Part shown: in pieces, positions 41,662 to 50,824 of the stretch
How positions within the stretch are numbered: the first letter of the stretch is position 1
How the letters are laid out: each line of letters opens with the position of its first letter
Assembly (NCBI GenBank): GCA_947243795.1
Contig: OX365929.1
Span: 1,116,001 to 1,180,000, forward strand
Origin: Saccharomyces uvarum
Lineage: Eukaryota; Ascomycota; Saccharomycetes; Saccharomycetales; Saccharomycetaceae
Reading direction: 5' to 3'
DNA length: 64,000 bases
Made by a program: the position numbers and the translations under genes
Notes under the pieces: generated by a model
What the model saw: the letters and a program-made list of their open reading frames with translations, nothing else
Databases searched by the model: none
What the model was told of the DNA's origin: nothing

Positions 41662-42105
41662 ATGCTGAGACATACGTTCAAGAAGCCGTGCAGGACCGTC
41701 GTGGAACGGGTATCCGGGACCACGGTGTTCGTGAGAAACAAGAGGACGAAGAGCAAGAGCGCGATGTCGCCCCTGGCGCAGAGAGTGGTCACGCAGCTGA
41801 GTGTGATTTCAGCGAGCAGGAAGCAGCCCAAACTGCTGAAACTCTCACGGGAAGACCTGGTCAAGCACCAAACCATCGAGACGTGCTGGTCCATCTACCA
41901 GCAGCAGCAGCGCGAGCGCAGGAACACACAGCTAGAATTGCAGTACAAGAGCATGCAGGGCGCCATGGCCCTGCTGCACGAGCTTAGCCCTCGGTTATTC
42001 GAGGCTGCCAACGCCCCCGAGAAGGGCAAGCGCTTCCCCATGGAAATGAAGGTGCCCACCGACTTCCCGCCGGACACGCCATGGCACTACCACTTCCGGA
42101 AGTGA
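41662..42105 (+). CDS. MRPL28: Mitochondrial 54S ribosomal protein mL40
   Basis: 147 residues from the ATG at 41662 ([21 protein letters not shown]), matching the S. cerevisiae length. The open frame is longer at the 5' end and includes an in-frame ATG at 41608 that would add [18 protein letters not shown]; the internal start is preferred because it gives the basic, targeting-type N-terminus (RHTFKKPCR). Component of the mitochondrial large ribosomal subunit. Codons are markedly GC-rich for a yeast gene. A Cbf1-type site lies upstream. Confidence 0.93.
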   Translation: MLRHTFKKPCRTVVERVSGTTVFVRNKRTKSKSAMSPLAQRVVTQLSVISASRKQPKLLKLSREDLVKHQTIETCWSIYQQQQRERRNTQLELQYKSMQGAMALLHELSPRLFEAANAPEKGKRFPMEMKVPTDFPPDTPWHYHFRK

Positions 42106-42404
42106 GTGGGCCTTCCCCTCCTTCCTCAGCTGTAAATAACCTCAAGCCATACGGCTCTACATACATGTACATATATACATATAACGTGTATCTTACATGA
42201 GTTCGAGGACATCGCCATCGACGGCCGAGCTCTTACTATTCCCTGCTTGAGGGTGGAAAAAGCAACAAGAAAAAAGAAAAACGAGTTGACTCTTGCGTAA
42301 AAGGACTTAGCGATTACATCAGATTGACATAGCTGGTTTGAGCAAATAGAAAGGCTATACACACATCCGCATACACACACACACACATCTCTCTCGTTTA
42401 TATC
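42106..42404. other. MRPL28-STP1 intergenic region
   Basis: 299 bp without a gene, including a short ACACACACAC run at about 42374-42386. Confidence 0.6.
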
Positions 42405-43955
42405 ATGCCCTCGACCACGTTGTTGTTCCCACAGAAGCACATCAGGGCATTGCCAGGCAAGATGTACGCGTTCTTCAGGCAGCTTGTCAGTGGAGTAGTA
42501 ATATCCAAGCCAGATTTGAGTCTGCGTATCCCATCTGAAAGTACCACGAAGCTGGAGGAGGATGAGGAAGAAGACGGAAACATGGTCTCCGGTCTGTTTC
42601 CCAAGTCGAACAACGTAGACCGCTCCCTGAACGGTGGTTCCTCCGTCATCCCGTGCTCCATGGATGCTAGCCATCTGAACACGCCAATATCGATGACGCT
42701 CTCCCCCGAGGATCACATTAAATGCGAAGTGAATACAGAGCTGCTACCGGGTTCCAAGCAGGAACAAGAAGCCGTTCTGACTTCGGTGACGTCGTCTTGC
42801 AGTACGTCCAGTTCTCCGCTAAGCGTGTCAGGCCCCACCCCGGAGCACTCTACCAAGGTCTTGGAAAACGGCGAAGAAGAGTTCATTTGCCACTACTGTG
42901 ATGCCACCTTTAGGATCAGGGGCTACCTCACCAGACATATCAAGAAGCACGCTATCCGGAAGGCTTACCACTGCCCCTTCTTCAACTGTGCCACCCCACC
43001 GGACCTTAGATGCCACAATTCCGGCGGGTTTAGCAGACGTGACACTTACAAGACTCACTTAAAGGCAAGACACGTTTTGTACTCGAAAGGCGTCAAACCG
43101 CAGGACCGTAACAAATCTTCAGGCCATTGCGCTCAGTGTGGCGAATACTTTCCCATCATTGAGAATTTCGTCGAGAACCACATTGAATCTGGCGACTGTA
43201 AAGCTTTGCCGCAAGGCTATACCAAGAAAAATGAGAAGAGATCTGGCAAATTAAGAAAAATCAAAACCTCTAACGGCCATTCTCGTTTCATTTCCACTTC
43301 GCAAAGTGTTGTGGAACCCAAAGTGCTCTCCAATAAAGACGCTGTGGAGGCCATGACCATAGTGGCCAATAATAGTTCGGGCAGCGATATAATATCCAAG
43401 TACGGCAACAATAAGCTAATGCTGAACTCAGAAAACTTCAAAGTCGACATACCTAAGAGGAAAAGAAAGTACACCAAGAGGAAGCAGCAACAGCACCCTG
43501 ATTCAACGATAACTTCAACAGCCGACAAGAACCAACAAGAGACCCTGGACGCAATCTCATCCGCTGCAATATTTTCACATTTCGACGCTCATCCTCTCGA
43601 GCCGGTCACTTCCAGTTCATCAGAATCCTCTGCGGAAATCATTGCCCATAGTAAGCAAATGAAAAATATCTTGATCGATATAAACAGCTTCACAAACGAA
43701 CAGCAACAACTACAGAATGTTCTTACGTTCATGCCGCTGGATACTGAACAGTCCTCCTACGAATTGGACGACATGGCATTGTCGTATCCGATCACATCTG
43801 CACAAAATAGTCACAACAGTTCACAATATACAATGGCAAAAATCACTCAAATATTACAGACACAAATGGACCCAGAATATCTTAGCCAAAGCCATATAAG
43901 AGAAACGCAGCAATATTTGGATTTCTATAATGATAATTTTGGATCGCAGTTTTGA
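42405..43955 (+). CDS. STP1: Stp1, SPS-sensor-activated transcription factor
   Basis: 516 residues (S. cerevisiae 519). Latent cytoplasmic factor; external amino acids make the SPS sensor activate protease Ssy5, which clips the N-terminal cytoplasmic anchor. Cleaved Stp1 enters the nucleus and activates amino acid permease genes. The N-terminal 80 residues hold the anchor region. Zinc fingers are visible from C162 (CHYC-x12-H-x4-H, then a longer YHCPFFNC finger and CAQCGEYF). Basic PKRKRKYTKRK near 350 may be an NLS. The tail is Ser/Asn/Gln-rich. Confidence 0.96.
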   Translation: MPSTTLLFPQKHIRALPGKMYAFFRQLVSGVVISKPDLSLRIPSESTTKLEEDEEEDGNMVSGLFPKSNNVDRSLNGGSSVIPCSMDASHLNTPISMTLSPEDHIKCEVNTELLPGSKQEQEAVLTSVTSSCSTSSSPLSVSGPTPEHSTKVLENGEEEFICHYCDATFRIRGYLTRHIKKHAIRKAYHCPFFNCATPPDLRCHNSGGFSRRDTYKTHLKARHVLYSKGVKPQDRNKSSGHCAQCGEYFPIIENFVENHIESGDCKALPQGYTKKNEKRSGKLRKIKTSNGHSRFISTSQSVVEPKVLSNKDAVEAMTIVANNSSGSDIISKYGNNKLMLNSENFKVDIPKRKRKYTKRKQQQHPDSTITSTADKNQQETLDAISSAAIFSHFDAHPLEPVTSSSSESSAEIIAHSKQMKNILIDINSFTNEQQQLQNVLTFMPLDTEQSSYELDDMALSYPITSAQNSHNSSQYTMAKITQILQTQMDPEYLSQSHIRETQQYLDFYNDNFGSQF

Positions 43956-44465
43956 GTAAATAAACACATAGTAAAAACGGAAAAAATGAGGGTATCATAT
44001 GTGGAACCCCACTAGGTAAAATTAATAACGAATGAGTAAATAAATGGAGACAATGCTAAAAAAAAATTAGGGCAAAGTAAAAAAACAAAGGGTTACGAAC
44101 GGAATTCTGTATACTATATAATATTTTCAATATGTCATAATCAATTCTAATACTATTATAAATGAAAATTTTAGTTACAATAAGTACCTGCTATTATTGT
44201 ATTCTAGTATCATTTGTTGATATCATTTTAAACGCCTGTAGTTTCTTTTTCAAGATTGATTGACATTGCTAATACGAAAAAATAAAGGTCAAATTTTGAA
44301 AACAATAAATAATAACAAGTAAACAAACAAATAAATATACATTTATTCGCACTAAACAGAAGGTAAAAGGAAAGCCGTTCACTATAAAACCCCCTTTATC
44401 TCCGTCTTTTACTTTTTTTTCTGCAAAGAAACAAAGGGCATATAAGCATAGTATCATATTTTGCC
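43956..44465. other. STP1-SPP41 intergenic region
   Basis: 510 bp, very AT-rich, with runs of A/T (44059-44068, 44413-44421). No gene and no clear factor site. Confidence 0.55.
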
Positions 44466-47400
44466 ATGGCTTATGATGATGATCACGATGATGGAGAAAT
44501 AAACTTTAATGAACTTGTGGGGAATTTGTTAAGCTCGCATAATCAGGAAGAACAAGAGCAAGAGCAGGAGAAAGGCGAAGTACAAGGACAAGGAGAAGAG
44601 CAAAAGGGACAAGATCTTGACAAAATAAATACAAATATTGAAAGCGTAGAATCCAAACATCTACATAGCAGCCAAGGTGACCATGATCATCCGGATCAAA
44701 ACATCGAACTACCCAATTTTGGTGATGAAGAAGATGAATTAGTATCCGTCGTTGCAAATGCTGTTCAGGATATTAACAATGACAGTGGCAGTAAATCCGG
44801 CAGTCATCTAGGAAATGAATCTGAACACGAAGTATCCGATTCACTAGATGATAATCACGAAAAACAGCAACATCAAGAATGGGCACATATCTTACAGCAG
44901 GGAATATTACAGGCGGACGAGGAATTTTTACCGGAACATACAGAGAGACGCGTCAGCTCTAGTCATCACCATCACCATCATCACCGTACTGATGACCAAC
45001 TTGACCAAGATGACGAAAATTTGAGAATGGCTATATTAGAGTCCCTGCAAGAATTAAACACGAACGATAGTCAAGAAAAAGAACCGCATAAACACGAGCA
45101 CGGTACTTCCAGTGGGAAATTGCCCAGCAAGAAGTCTTCAAAGAAAAAGAAAAAGGACAAATCCAAAAATAAAGAATCATCAAAGGACAAATCTTCAAAA
45201 AAGAGTAAGTCTTCAGGTCACTCCAAAAAACACACGAAGGACCGTACTAAAGAAAAGTCAAGTAAAACCACTAGTAATGACAATGCCCTAGATTTCGGTA
45301 ATATACTGGATAATCTTATTCATGAAAATGGAGATGCTACGACAGACACACGTAAACCAATATCAGACATTCAAGAACATCCCATCACTGAGAAGAACCG
45401 CGAAGACGTCGAAGCACAGGCTCTTGTGGAAGCTACACTAAAAGCTTTTGAAAATGAATTACTAAGTTCAGCGCCAACTGCGGGCCCTTCACAAGACCAA
45501 TCAATCGAACCTGCAACTTCTACCAGGACAGCCGAACCAGCACGGAAGCCGACTGCTGATGATATCCCGTTGGCTATGTTGCAGGCTTTCAAGCCCAAAA
45601 AGAGACCTCCCCAAGAAAAGAAAAAATCAAGAAGTAAGACTTCTAAACCTGCATCTACAACAAATAAATCATCTGCATCTGAATTAGCTTCCAAAAAGAA
45701 GAAAAAGAAGAAATCTGCCAAAGAATCTAATAAGACTCAAGAAAATTACGAAGAAGATGAATTTTCTAGGGTATTAGCCGAAATGGTTAACCAAGTGGTG
45801 AATACTTCATTAAAGGACACATCAATCACTACACCTCCCTCCACTCAGGATAACAAACCAGAAGCGGCAGCTGGGTTTGTTGCGTCTACCCAAAACCAGT
45901 ACCCATCCACCATAACTTCTACTGCAGATTCTGGTGCAGCTAATGATGACACCCTTGATCTGAATCAGATCATGCAAAATGCTATGGCTATGGTTTTCCA
46001 AAACCAAAACGACGCTGATTTCGATGAAAATATCGTCGAAGATTTTAATCGCGGACTAGGTGATCTGAGCGTATCCGATTTGTTGCCTCAAGATAACCTT
46101 TCTGGGCTGGAAAAGAAATCTACATCTAAAAATCTGAACAAATCTGAAAAGAAATTATCTATCTCGAGTAAGAAATCTTCCAAAAAAGCATCTAAAGATG
46201 TGTCAGATACGGAAAAGGCTAAGATTTCTTTAAAACCAAAGAAACCTTCCAAATCAGAAATATCTCAGGAAAAGAAACTACGCAAGAGGTATAGTTCCAT
46301 TGCCAGCGAGGCTGCATCTGTAGCTAGAAAGAAGAGATGGGCCAAGAACAAAGAATTAAAAGAAAGAGAGAAACTTGAACGTCAAACCGCAAGAGAAGAA
46401 AGAAGGCAAAAGAAAAAACTGGAGAAGCAGAAACTGGCTGAAGAGCAAGAAGAACTAACCAAAATTGTTGACCGTGGCCCACCTTATCCTCCGGATTTAA
46501 GACTAACCAAAAGTGGTAGACCAAAGAAACCGTATAGAAGATGGACTCCTGAAGAATTGTTAAAGAGGTCGCAGGAGGCAGAAAAACCAAGGAAAGTGAA
46601 AAAAGAAAGAAGAAAAAAGGAAAAGAAAGTTAGGATACCTTCTTCTACATTGAGAAAGATTCCTTTATTCAATTTCGTTAAAGATAATGTTCAACCAAGT
46701 GCAAGACACCGCTTGAATGATATTGAAGGTTCGCTATCGTCCATTGGTTTACACAAATCGCCTGACGGTGTCCGCAGAATCATTTCAAGACAAAAAAGTG
46801 AAGATAACGAATGGCCATTATCAGACTCCTCTACATCCCAAAATTATGATACGCATTTAAAAACCGTTGTACATAAAGAAAAAATTTCTTTCCATCCTCC
46901 CTGGACTATACCATCCCAACCACCATTTGCTTTACCTGTAGCAAGAAGAAAAAAAATACCAAATATCAAAAAATACAAAAAGAGAAACAATAATTCTCTT
47001 CGCATTTCCAAGGAAAGTATGTTAAGTGCAAGAAACAGAATTATACCAGCTATTTTATTGCCAATAATAAACACATTGAAGGCAGCCGCCAAGTCCCAAA
47101 CAGCTGCTGGAGCAACCCCCGAAGAAGCGAGAAGGCGCTTGGCAGCTATTATTCAGCATGCTAAGTCCACTGTTATCAAGGCTGCTTTACAAGCAAGGAA
47201 GAACAGTATTCAAGCTTCTAGCGCTAAGGAAACTACACCAGGATTGGCTGTAAGTGCGCCTCAAAAGAAGAATCCACTGAGAATGATTCCAATTTTCAAT
47301 ACGTCTCGGGTGAAACAACAACCAGAGAAGTGTTTACCGATTATCGGAAAGGGAGTTATCAGTTCAGTGTCCCCTGATAGGGATACACCTGGTTTCTACT

Positions 47401-48851
47401 CTAACTCTACCAGCAATGAACAAGCACTCAAGGGTGTTACTGCCCCAATTAAGATAGAAGATGGCGATACAAATATACTTCCTATTTCAATAATACCTGT
47501 AAGTGCAAAACCGACACAAGATAACGCCGAAGTTACTAACAACGCGAAGAAAAGTGCAAATGTCATTGACGAAATAGCCACGCCAGGCGCTGCTGGTACT
47601 GGTGACACTAAGCCAATCAATGACACTGAAACTGTAGAAGAGACTAAAGAGGTTGCCAATGTCGAGCCTGTAGAAGAGGTTGCTTCAACTGAAAATAAGA
47701 TGAACGTGGTTTCAAAGGATAAAAAGAGTGCTCCAATCGACTTTTCTGGCCTCGAAAAGATAGACGAAGAAATACCAGAAGATAAGATGAACACAGAAAA
47801 AGACCTGAATAAAAATAAAAGTGCACTTGGTAAGGATATTGAAAATAAGTACATATTGGATTCAGACGTGCCTCAGACTACAGGTACGGATCGTACAACT
47901 GATGTTGGCGAGAAGCCTAGATTGATCGCTCTATCTGATAAACCACTAAATGAATCAAAACCGAGAATACCCATAATATTTCCTTTGAAAAGACCACAAA
48001 TTAAACCTGAAGTTAATGTCATTAATTTAGTTCAAAATTTGGTGAAAAGTAAAATGCCCGAAGTGAAAAATGAGTCAATTGACCTAGGCAGTAACATCAC
48101 TGACATTCTTTCCTCCACAATCACTAATATCCTGCCCGAAATCACTGCTGCTGATGTAAAAAACTATCAATATGAAGACGAAAATGTCAAATACTTAAAA
48201 AAGACACCAAGACAGGTTTTAAATCTGGACGGATTAGTTCCTCCATCAGGTAGATGCATTACCAAAGCCAAGCGCATTCGTCGTATCAAGAAGCCCTCTC
48301 CAGACGCTACTATTTTGCAGGAAACTAGCACAAAGGCAAGCAATGAAACCGTTACCTACACTTTCGACATCCCTTCTCCAGAAGAGATGCAAAGCAAACG
48401 TAGTGTGGTGTTGAAGTATGCCAAGGCGAGATTAACGGAGAGTGAATTAAATTCTTTAAAAAAGGAGATTAATAATGTAAGGAAAAGGAGATGGAGAGAA
48501 ATTAACTCCACAAAGAACTGGGAATACGACGTGAAATCTAGGTTAAGGAAACGTGCGAGTGGATTTTTTGGAGAAGGGGAATCTGAAGCGAAGAGCAAGT
48601 GGATCGAAGAAAGATTTCAAGAAAAGGCTAGCCAGGAAAAATACAAGAGTCGCCTTGAAACAAGTGAAGGCCAAACAAACAATACGAAAATTGTGATTGA
48701 TGACAAGGAGATTTTAAACATTCTTGCTGTAAACATGAATAGTCTCAACAAGGCACGTTGCATTGAAAAGGATATTCAAGAATCATTCAAAGAGGAAAAC
48801 TTAGCCTCTATACAACCAAAGAAGAAAAGGAAGAAAAGCATTATAAACTGA
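44466..48851 (+). CDS. SPP41: Spp41, regulator of PRP3/PRP4 expression
   Basis: 1461 residues (S. cerevisiae about 1435). In S. cerevisiae it is described as a negative regulator of the spliceosome genes PRP3 and PRP4; the mechanism is poorly known. PRP3 itself lies about 11 kb away at 60250. The protein is low complexity: acidic/Gln start, a His tract of about 8 near residue 170, and Lys/Ser-rich KKKKKD blocks at residues 220-270 and 410-425. No enzymatic domain is recognised. A conserved block, [20 protein letters not shown], lies near residue 1340. Long single frame. Confidence 0.93.
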   Translation: MAYDDDHDDGEINFNELVGNLLSSHNQEEQEQEQEKGEVQGQGEEQKGQDLDKINTNIESVESKHLHSSQGDHDHPDQNIELPNFGDEEDELVSVVANAVQDINNDSGSKSGSHLGNESEHEVSDSLDDNHEKQQHQEWAHILQQGILQADEEFLPEHTERRVSSSHHHHHHHRTDDQLDQDDENLRMAILESLQELNTNDSQEKEPHKHEHGTSSGKLPSKKSSKKKKKDKSKNKESSKDKSSKKSKSSGHSKKHTKDRTKEKSSKTTSNDNALDFGNILDNLIHENGDATTDTRKPISDIQEHPITEKNREDVEAQALVEATLKAFENELLSSAPTAGPSQDQSIEPATSTRTAEPARKPTADDIPLAMLQAFKPKKRPPQEKKKSRSKTSKPASTTNKSSASELASKKKKKKKSAKESNKTQENYEEDEFSRVLAEMVNQVVNTSLKDTSITTPPSTQDNKPEAAAGFVASTQNQYPSTITSTADSGAANDDTLDLNQIMQNAMAMVFQNQNDADFDENIVEDFNRGLGDLSVSDLLPQDNLSGLEKKSTSKNLNKSEKKLSISSKKSSKKASKDVSDTEKAKISLKPKKPSKSEISQEKKLRKRYSSIASEAASVARKKRWAKNKELKEREKLERQTAREERRQKKKLEKQKLAEEQEELTKIVDRGPPYPPDLRLTKSGRPKKPYRRWTPEELLKRSQEAEKPRKVKKERRKKEKKVRIPSSTLRKIPLFNFVKDNVQPSARHRLNDIEGSLSSIGLHKSPDGVRRIISRQKSEDNEWPLSDSSTSQNYDTHLKTVVHKEKISFHPPWTIPSQPPFALPVARRKKIPNIKKYKKRNNNSLRISKESMLSARNRIIPAILLPIINTLKAAAKSQTAAGATPEEARRRLAAIIQHAKSTVIKAALQARKNSIQASSAKETTPGLAVSAPQKKNPLRMIPIFNTSRVKQQPEKCLPIIGKGVISSVSPDRDTPGFYSNSTSNEQALKGVTAPIKIEDGDTNILPISIIPVSAKPTQDNAEVTNNAKKSANVIDEIATPGAAGTGDTKPINDTETVEETKEVANVEPVEEVASTENKMNVVSKDKKSAPIDFSGLEKIDEEIPEDKMNTEKDLNKNKSALGKDIENKYILDSDVPQTTGTDRTTDVGEKPRLIALSDKPLNESKPRIPIIFPLKRPQIKPEVNVINLVQNLVKSKMPEVKNESIDLGSNITDILSSTITNILPEITAADVKNYQYEDENVKYLKKTPRQVLNLDGLVPPSGRCITKAKRIRRIKKPSPDATILQETSTKASNETVTYTFDIPSPEEMQSKRSVVLKYAKARLTESELNSLKKEINNVRKRRWREINSTKNWEYDVKSRLRKRASGFFGEGESEAKSKWIEERFQEKASQEKYKSRLETSEGQTNNTKIVIDDKEILNILAVNMNSLNKARCIEKDIQESFKEENLASIQPKKKRKKSIIN

Positions 48852-48891
48852 ATTGTCATTAACTGGGTTTGATGCATATGTGCAAACAGGT

Positions 48892-48893
<2 letters not shown>

Positions 48894-48922
<29 letters not shown>
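48894..48922 (+). repeat. (AC)n microsatellite
   Basis: About 14 AC units in the 3' region between SPP41 and RMT2, followed by CATGTATATATAT. Confidence 0.95.
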
Positions 48923-48926
<4 letters not shown>

Positions 48927-49052
48927 TATATATCCGCATAAGTGGATATGTTTTCTTTAAATTGTAATACTAATAACATAATACGAAATCAGGAGTTTTA
49001 TATTTTGGGTTTCCATGTGAGACAATATATAATTTACATATATCATTGTAAC

Positions 49053-50285
49053 CTAGGCAAATGTGATGTGTGGATGATAGTAATAATTACAGTTGAAGTA
49101 AGACCGTTTGACGTCATTCCAATCTGGTAGCTGTTCATCTAAAGAATACGTTGTATAGTCACATTTCATACCATAATTACCGACATCGATCTCAACAATA
49201 TTTTTATATACATCGTAACATAACGACCTGTCAGCACCTAATCCGTTGAAAAACGAGAAAACACCTTCTGGTTTGATCAAGCCCACTATAACATCGTATA
49301 GGTCCAACATATCTTGATAATGCTCGCTAAATGTATCGTAGTAAATACCGTCAAAGAAAACCTCACCTTCGTCTAGTAACTTATTCAAAGTATCTTGCCA
49401 TCTACCCTCCAAGATAACCACATTTTCCTTTTCATACCAACCGTCTTCCTTCATTTTAACAAGGACGTCTGGATGGGCTTCACAAATATAATGACGGTAG
49501 GGTTCTTGAGCTTGAATGAAAGTATCAATGATACCCATTCCGAAGCCAATGTTCAAGACTGTGGCGGAGCCAGTGGCCTCAGGGTCGGGGAATAAAGTCT
49601 TGGCGGCAATTTCCATAATCTTAGTTTCCCAATCCATCATAACACCGTCCTTATTATCCTTTGTGATGAGCGCATCGTCTTTATACTCTAATTTTGTCTG
49701 TAAGTACACTTGTTGGTTTGCAGCGGTAGCATCATCATCGACAACCGGTACTTGCTCCTCGCTATCGAATGGTACCTCAGTGGGGTTTTCAGGGTTTGCT
49801 TCCTCTGGCTCATCCATGTCTAAGAATTCGACTTCGCCGCCATTAAGTTTCCTCAACAGCAACTCTGCAGAGACACCGGCTTCCACAAGACGCCTGTAAA
49901 GAGGACTTTTCCTATCTTGGTTTCTCTCTAAAAGTAAATCGCCTACTGTTTTGTCCTCGTAGTCAATGAAGTTCCACCCGGCACCATATTCAAAAAGAAT
50001 ATTCATCATTTCTAGCACCACTTGCAGTTCCTCATCATTGATATCCAAGGGCAACGATCTTGCCAAGACGTGCAATGGCGTCGTATTTGAAATCTTTTCG
50101 CCGTCACTGCCTACTTCTAGCATGACATTGCCTTTATTGTCTTCTTCACGCTCAAAAGCAGCAACCTGCTCCAAAGTGTACGTAGCAGGTATACCAGATT
50201 TTAGGAAATGCTGCAGTTTTGGCACATAATAACTTTTAGAAATGGGCCTCTCTGGGAAAGTAAGCAAGCTATGCAGTTCTGACAT
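49053..50285 (-). CDS. RMT2: Rmt2, protein arginine delta-N-methyltransferase
   Basis: 410 residues from the ATG at 50283-50285 (MSELHSLLTFPERP). The open frame continues six codons up but starts with TTG. Rmt2 methylates the delta nitrogen of arginine, for example Arg in ribosomal protein L12. The N-terminal part has ankyrin-like helices (TPLHVLARSLPLDIND, GADWNFIDYEDK-like). The methyltransferase fold carries the SAM-binding glycine motif LNIGFGMGIID. The C-terminus ends NCNYYYHPHITFA. Divergent from PKH3. Confidence 0.96.
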   Translation of the reverse strand: MSELHSLLTFPERPISKSYYVPKLQHFLKSGIPATYTLEQVAAFEREEDNKGNVMLEVGSDGEKISNTTPLHVLARSLPLDINDEELQVVLEMMNILFEYGAGWNFIDYEDKTVGDLLLERNQDRKSPLYRRLVEAGVSAELLLRKLNGGEVEFLDMDEPEEANPENPTEVPFDSEEQVPVVDDDATAANQQVYLQTKLEYKDDALITKDNKDGVMMDWETKIMEIAAKTLFPDPEATGSATVLNIGFGMGIIDTFIQAQEPYRHYICEAHPDVLVKMKEDGWYEKENVVILEGRWQDTLNKLLDEGEVFFDGIYYDTFSEHYQDMLDLYDVIVGLIKPEGVFSFFNGLGADRSLCYDVYKNIVEIDVGNYGMKCDYTTYSLDEQLPDWNDVKRSYFNCNYYYHPHITFA

Positions 50286-50824
50286 GCTTGAAAAGTTCAA
50301 CAAATTTAGGTGTACACTTCAAAATCCGTCTCAATCACACCGTACCGGCAATGTTATTATATATTTGATTTAACTCAGAATCGAGATGAGATGAGCTCTG
50401 AAAAATTTCAGAAAAAGAAACGGCTCGACTATTGCCGAAAAGGGCAAGGGACCCTTATAGCCTTACATTTCCTATATATGCCGAACACAAGTTCTAAAGT
50501 GACAAGTTCGAGTGCAGGCATTACTGGTCTGAAACGACATGGTAAACACACAATCGCAGAGCTTGGTGATACGTATATATTGCCACGTAACTGTGGCAAT
50601 AATGGGCCAAAATGATCATCCCCCTTACCCGCGCGGCGACTTCTCTAAAGCGAAGGGGTTTTCATCAGGTAAAGAAACCTCAAAGGTATATTGATCCTTG
50701 GATGTGAGGTGCGATATAGTAGGAATTGAAGCTGGATTCAAGCAAGCAGTCTTTCCACGTTCTACTAGAGCTAATACGAGTGAGTGGGACTTAGAAAGCG
50801 TGTTTGGCTGCATTGGTATGACAT
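50286..50824. other. Divergent promoter region RMT2 / PKH3
   Basis: 539 bp without a supported gene. A Reb1-type TTACCCGCG lies at 50625-50632. A palindromic TTGCCACG...CTGTGGCAA stem is present at about 50580-50598. Confidence 0.6.
50625..50632 (+). promoter_or_regulatory. Reb1-type site TTACCCGC
   Basis: In the RMT2/PKH3 divergent region, about 200 bp upstream of the PKH3 ATG and 340 bp upstream of RMT2. Confidence 0.6.

Noticed and set aside
42126-42716. 196-codon minus-strand frame overlapping the STP1 start
   Set aside because: Overlaps the STP1 coding region, carries a Cys/Val repeat from the CA run, and has no conserved motif.
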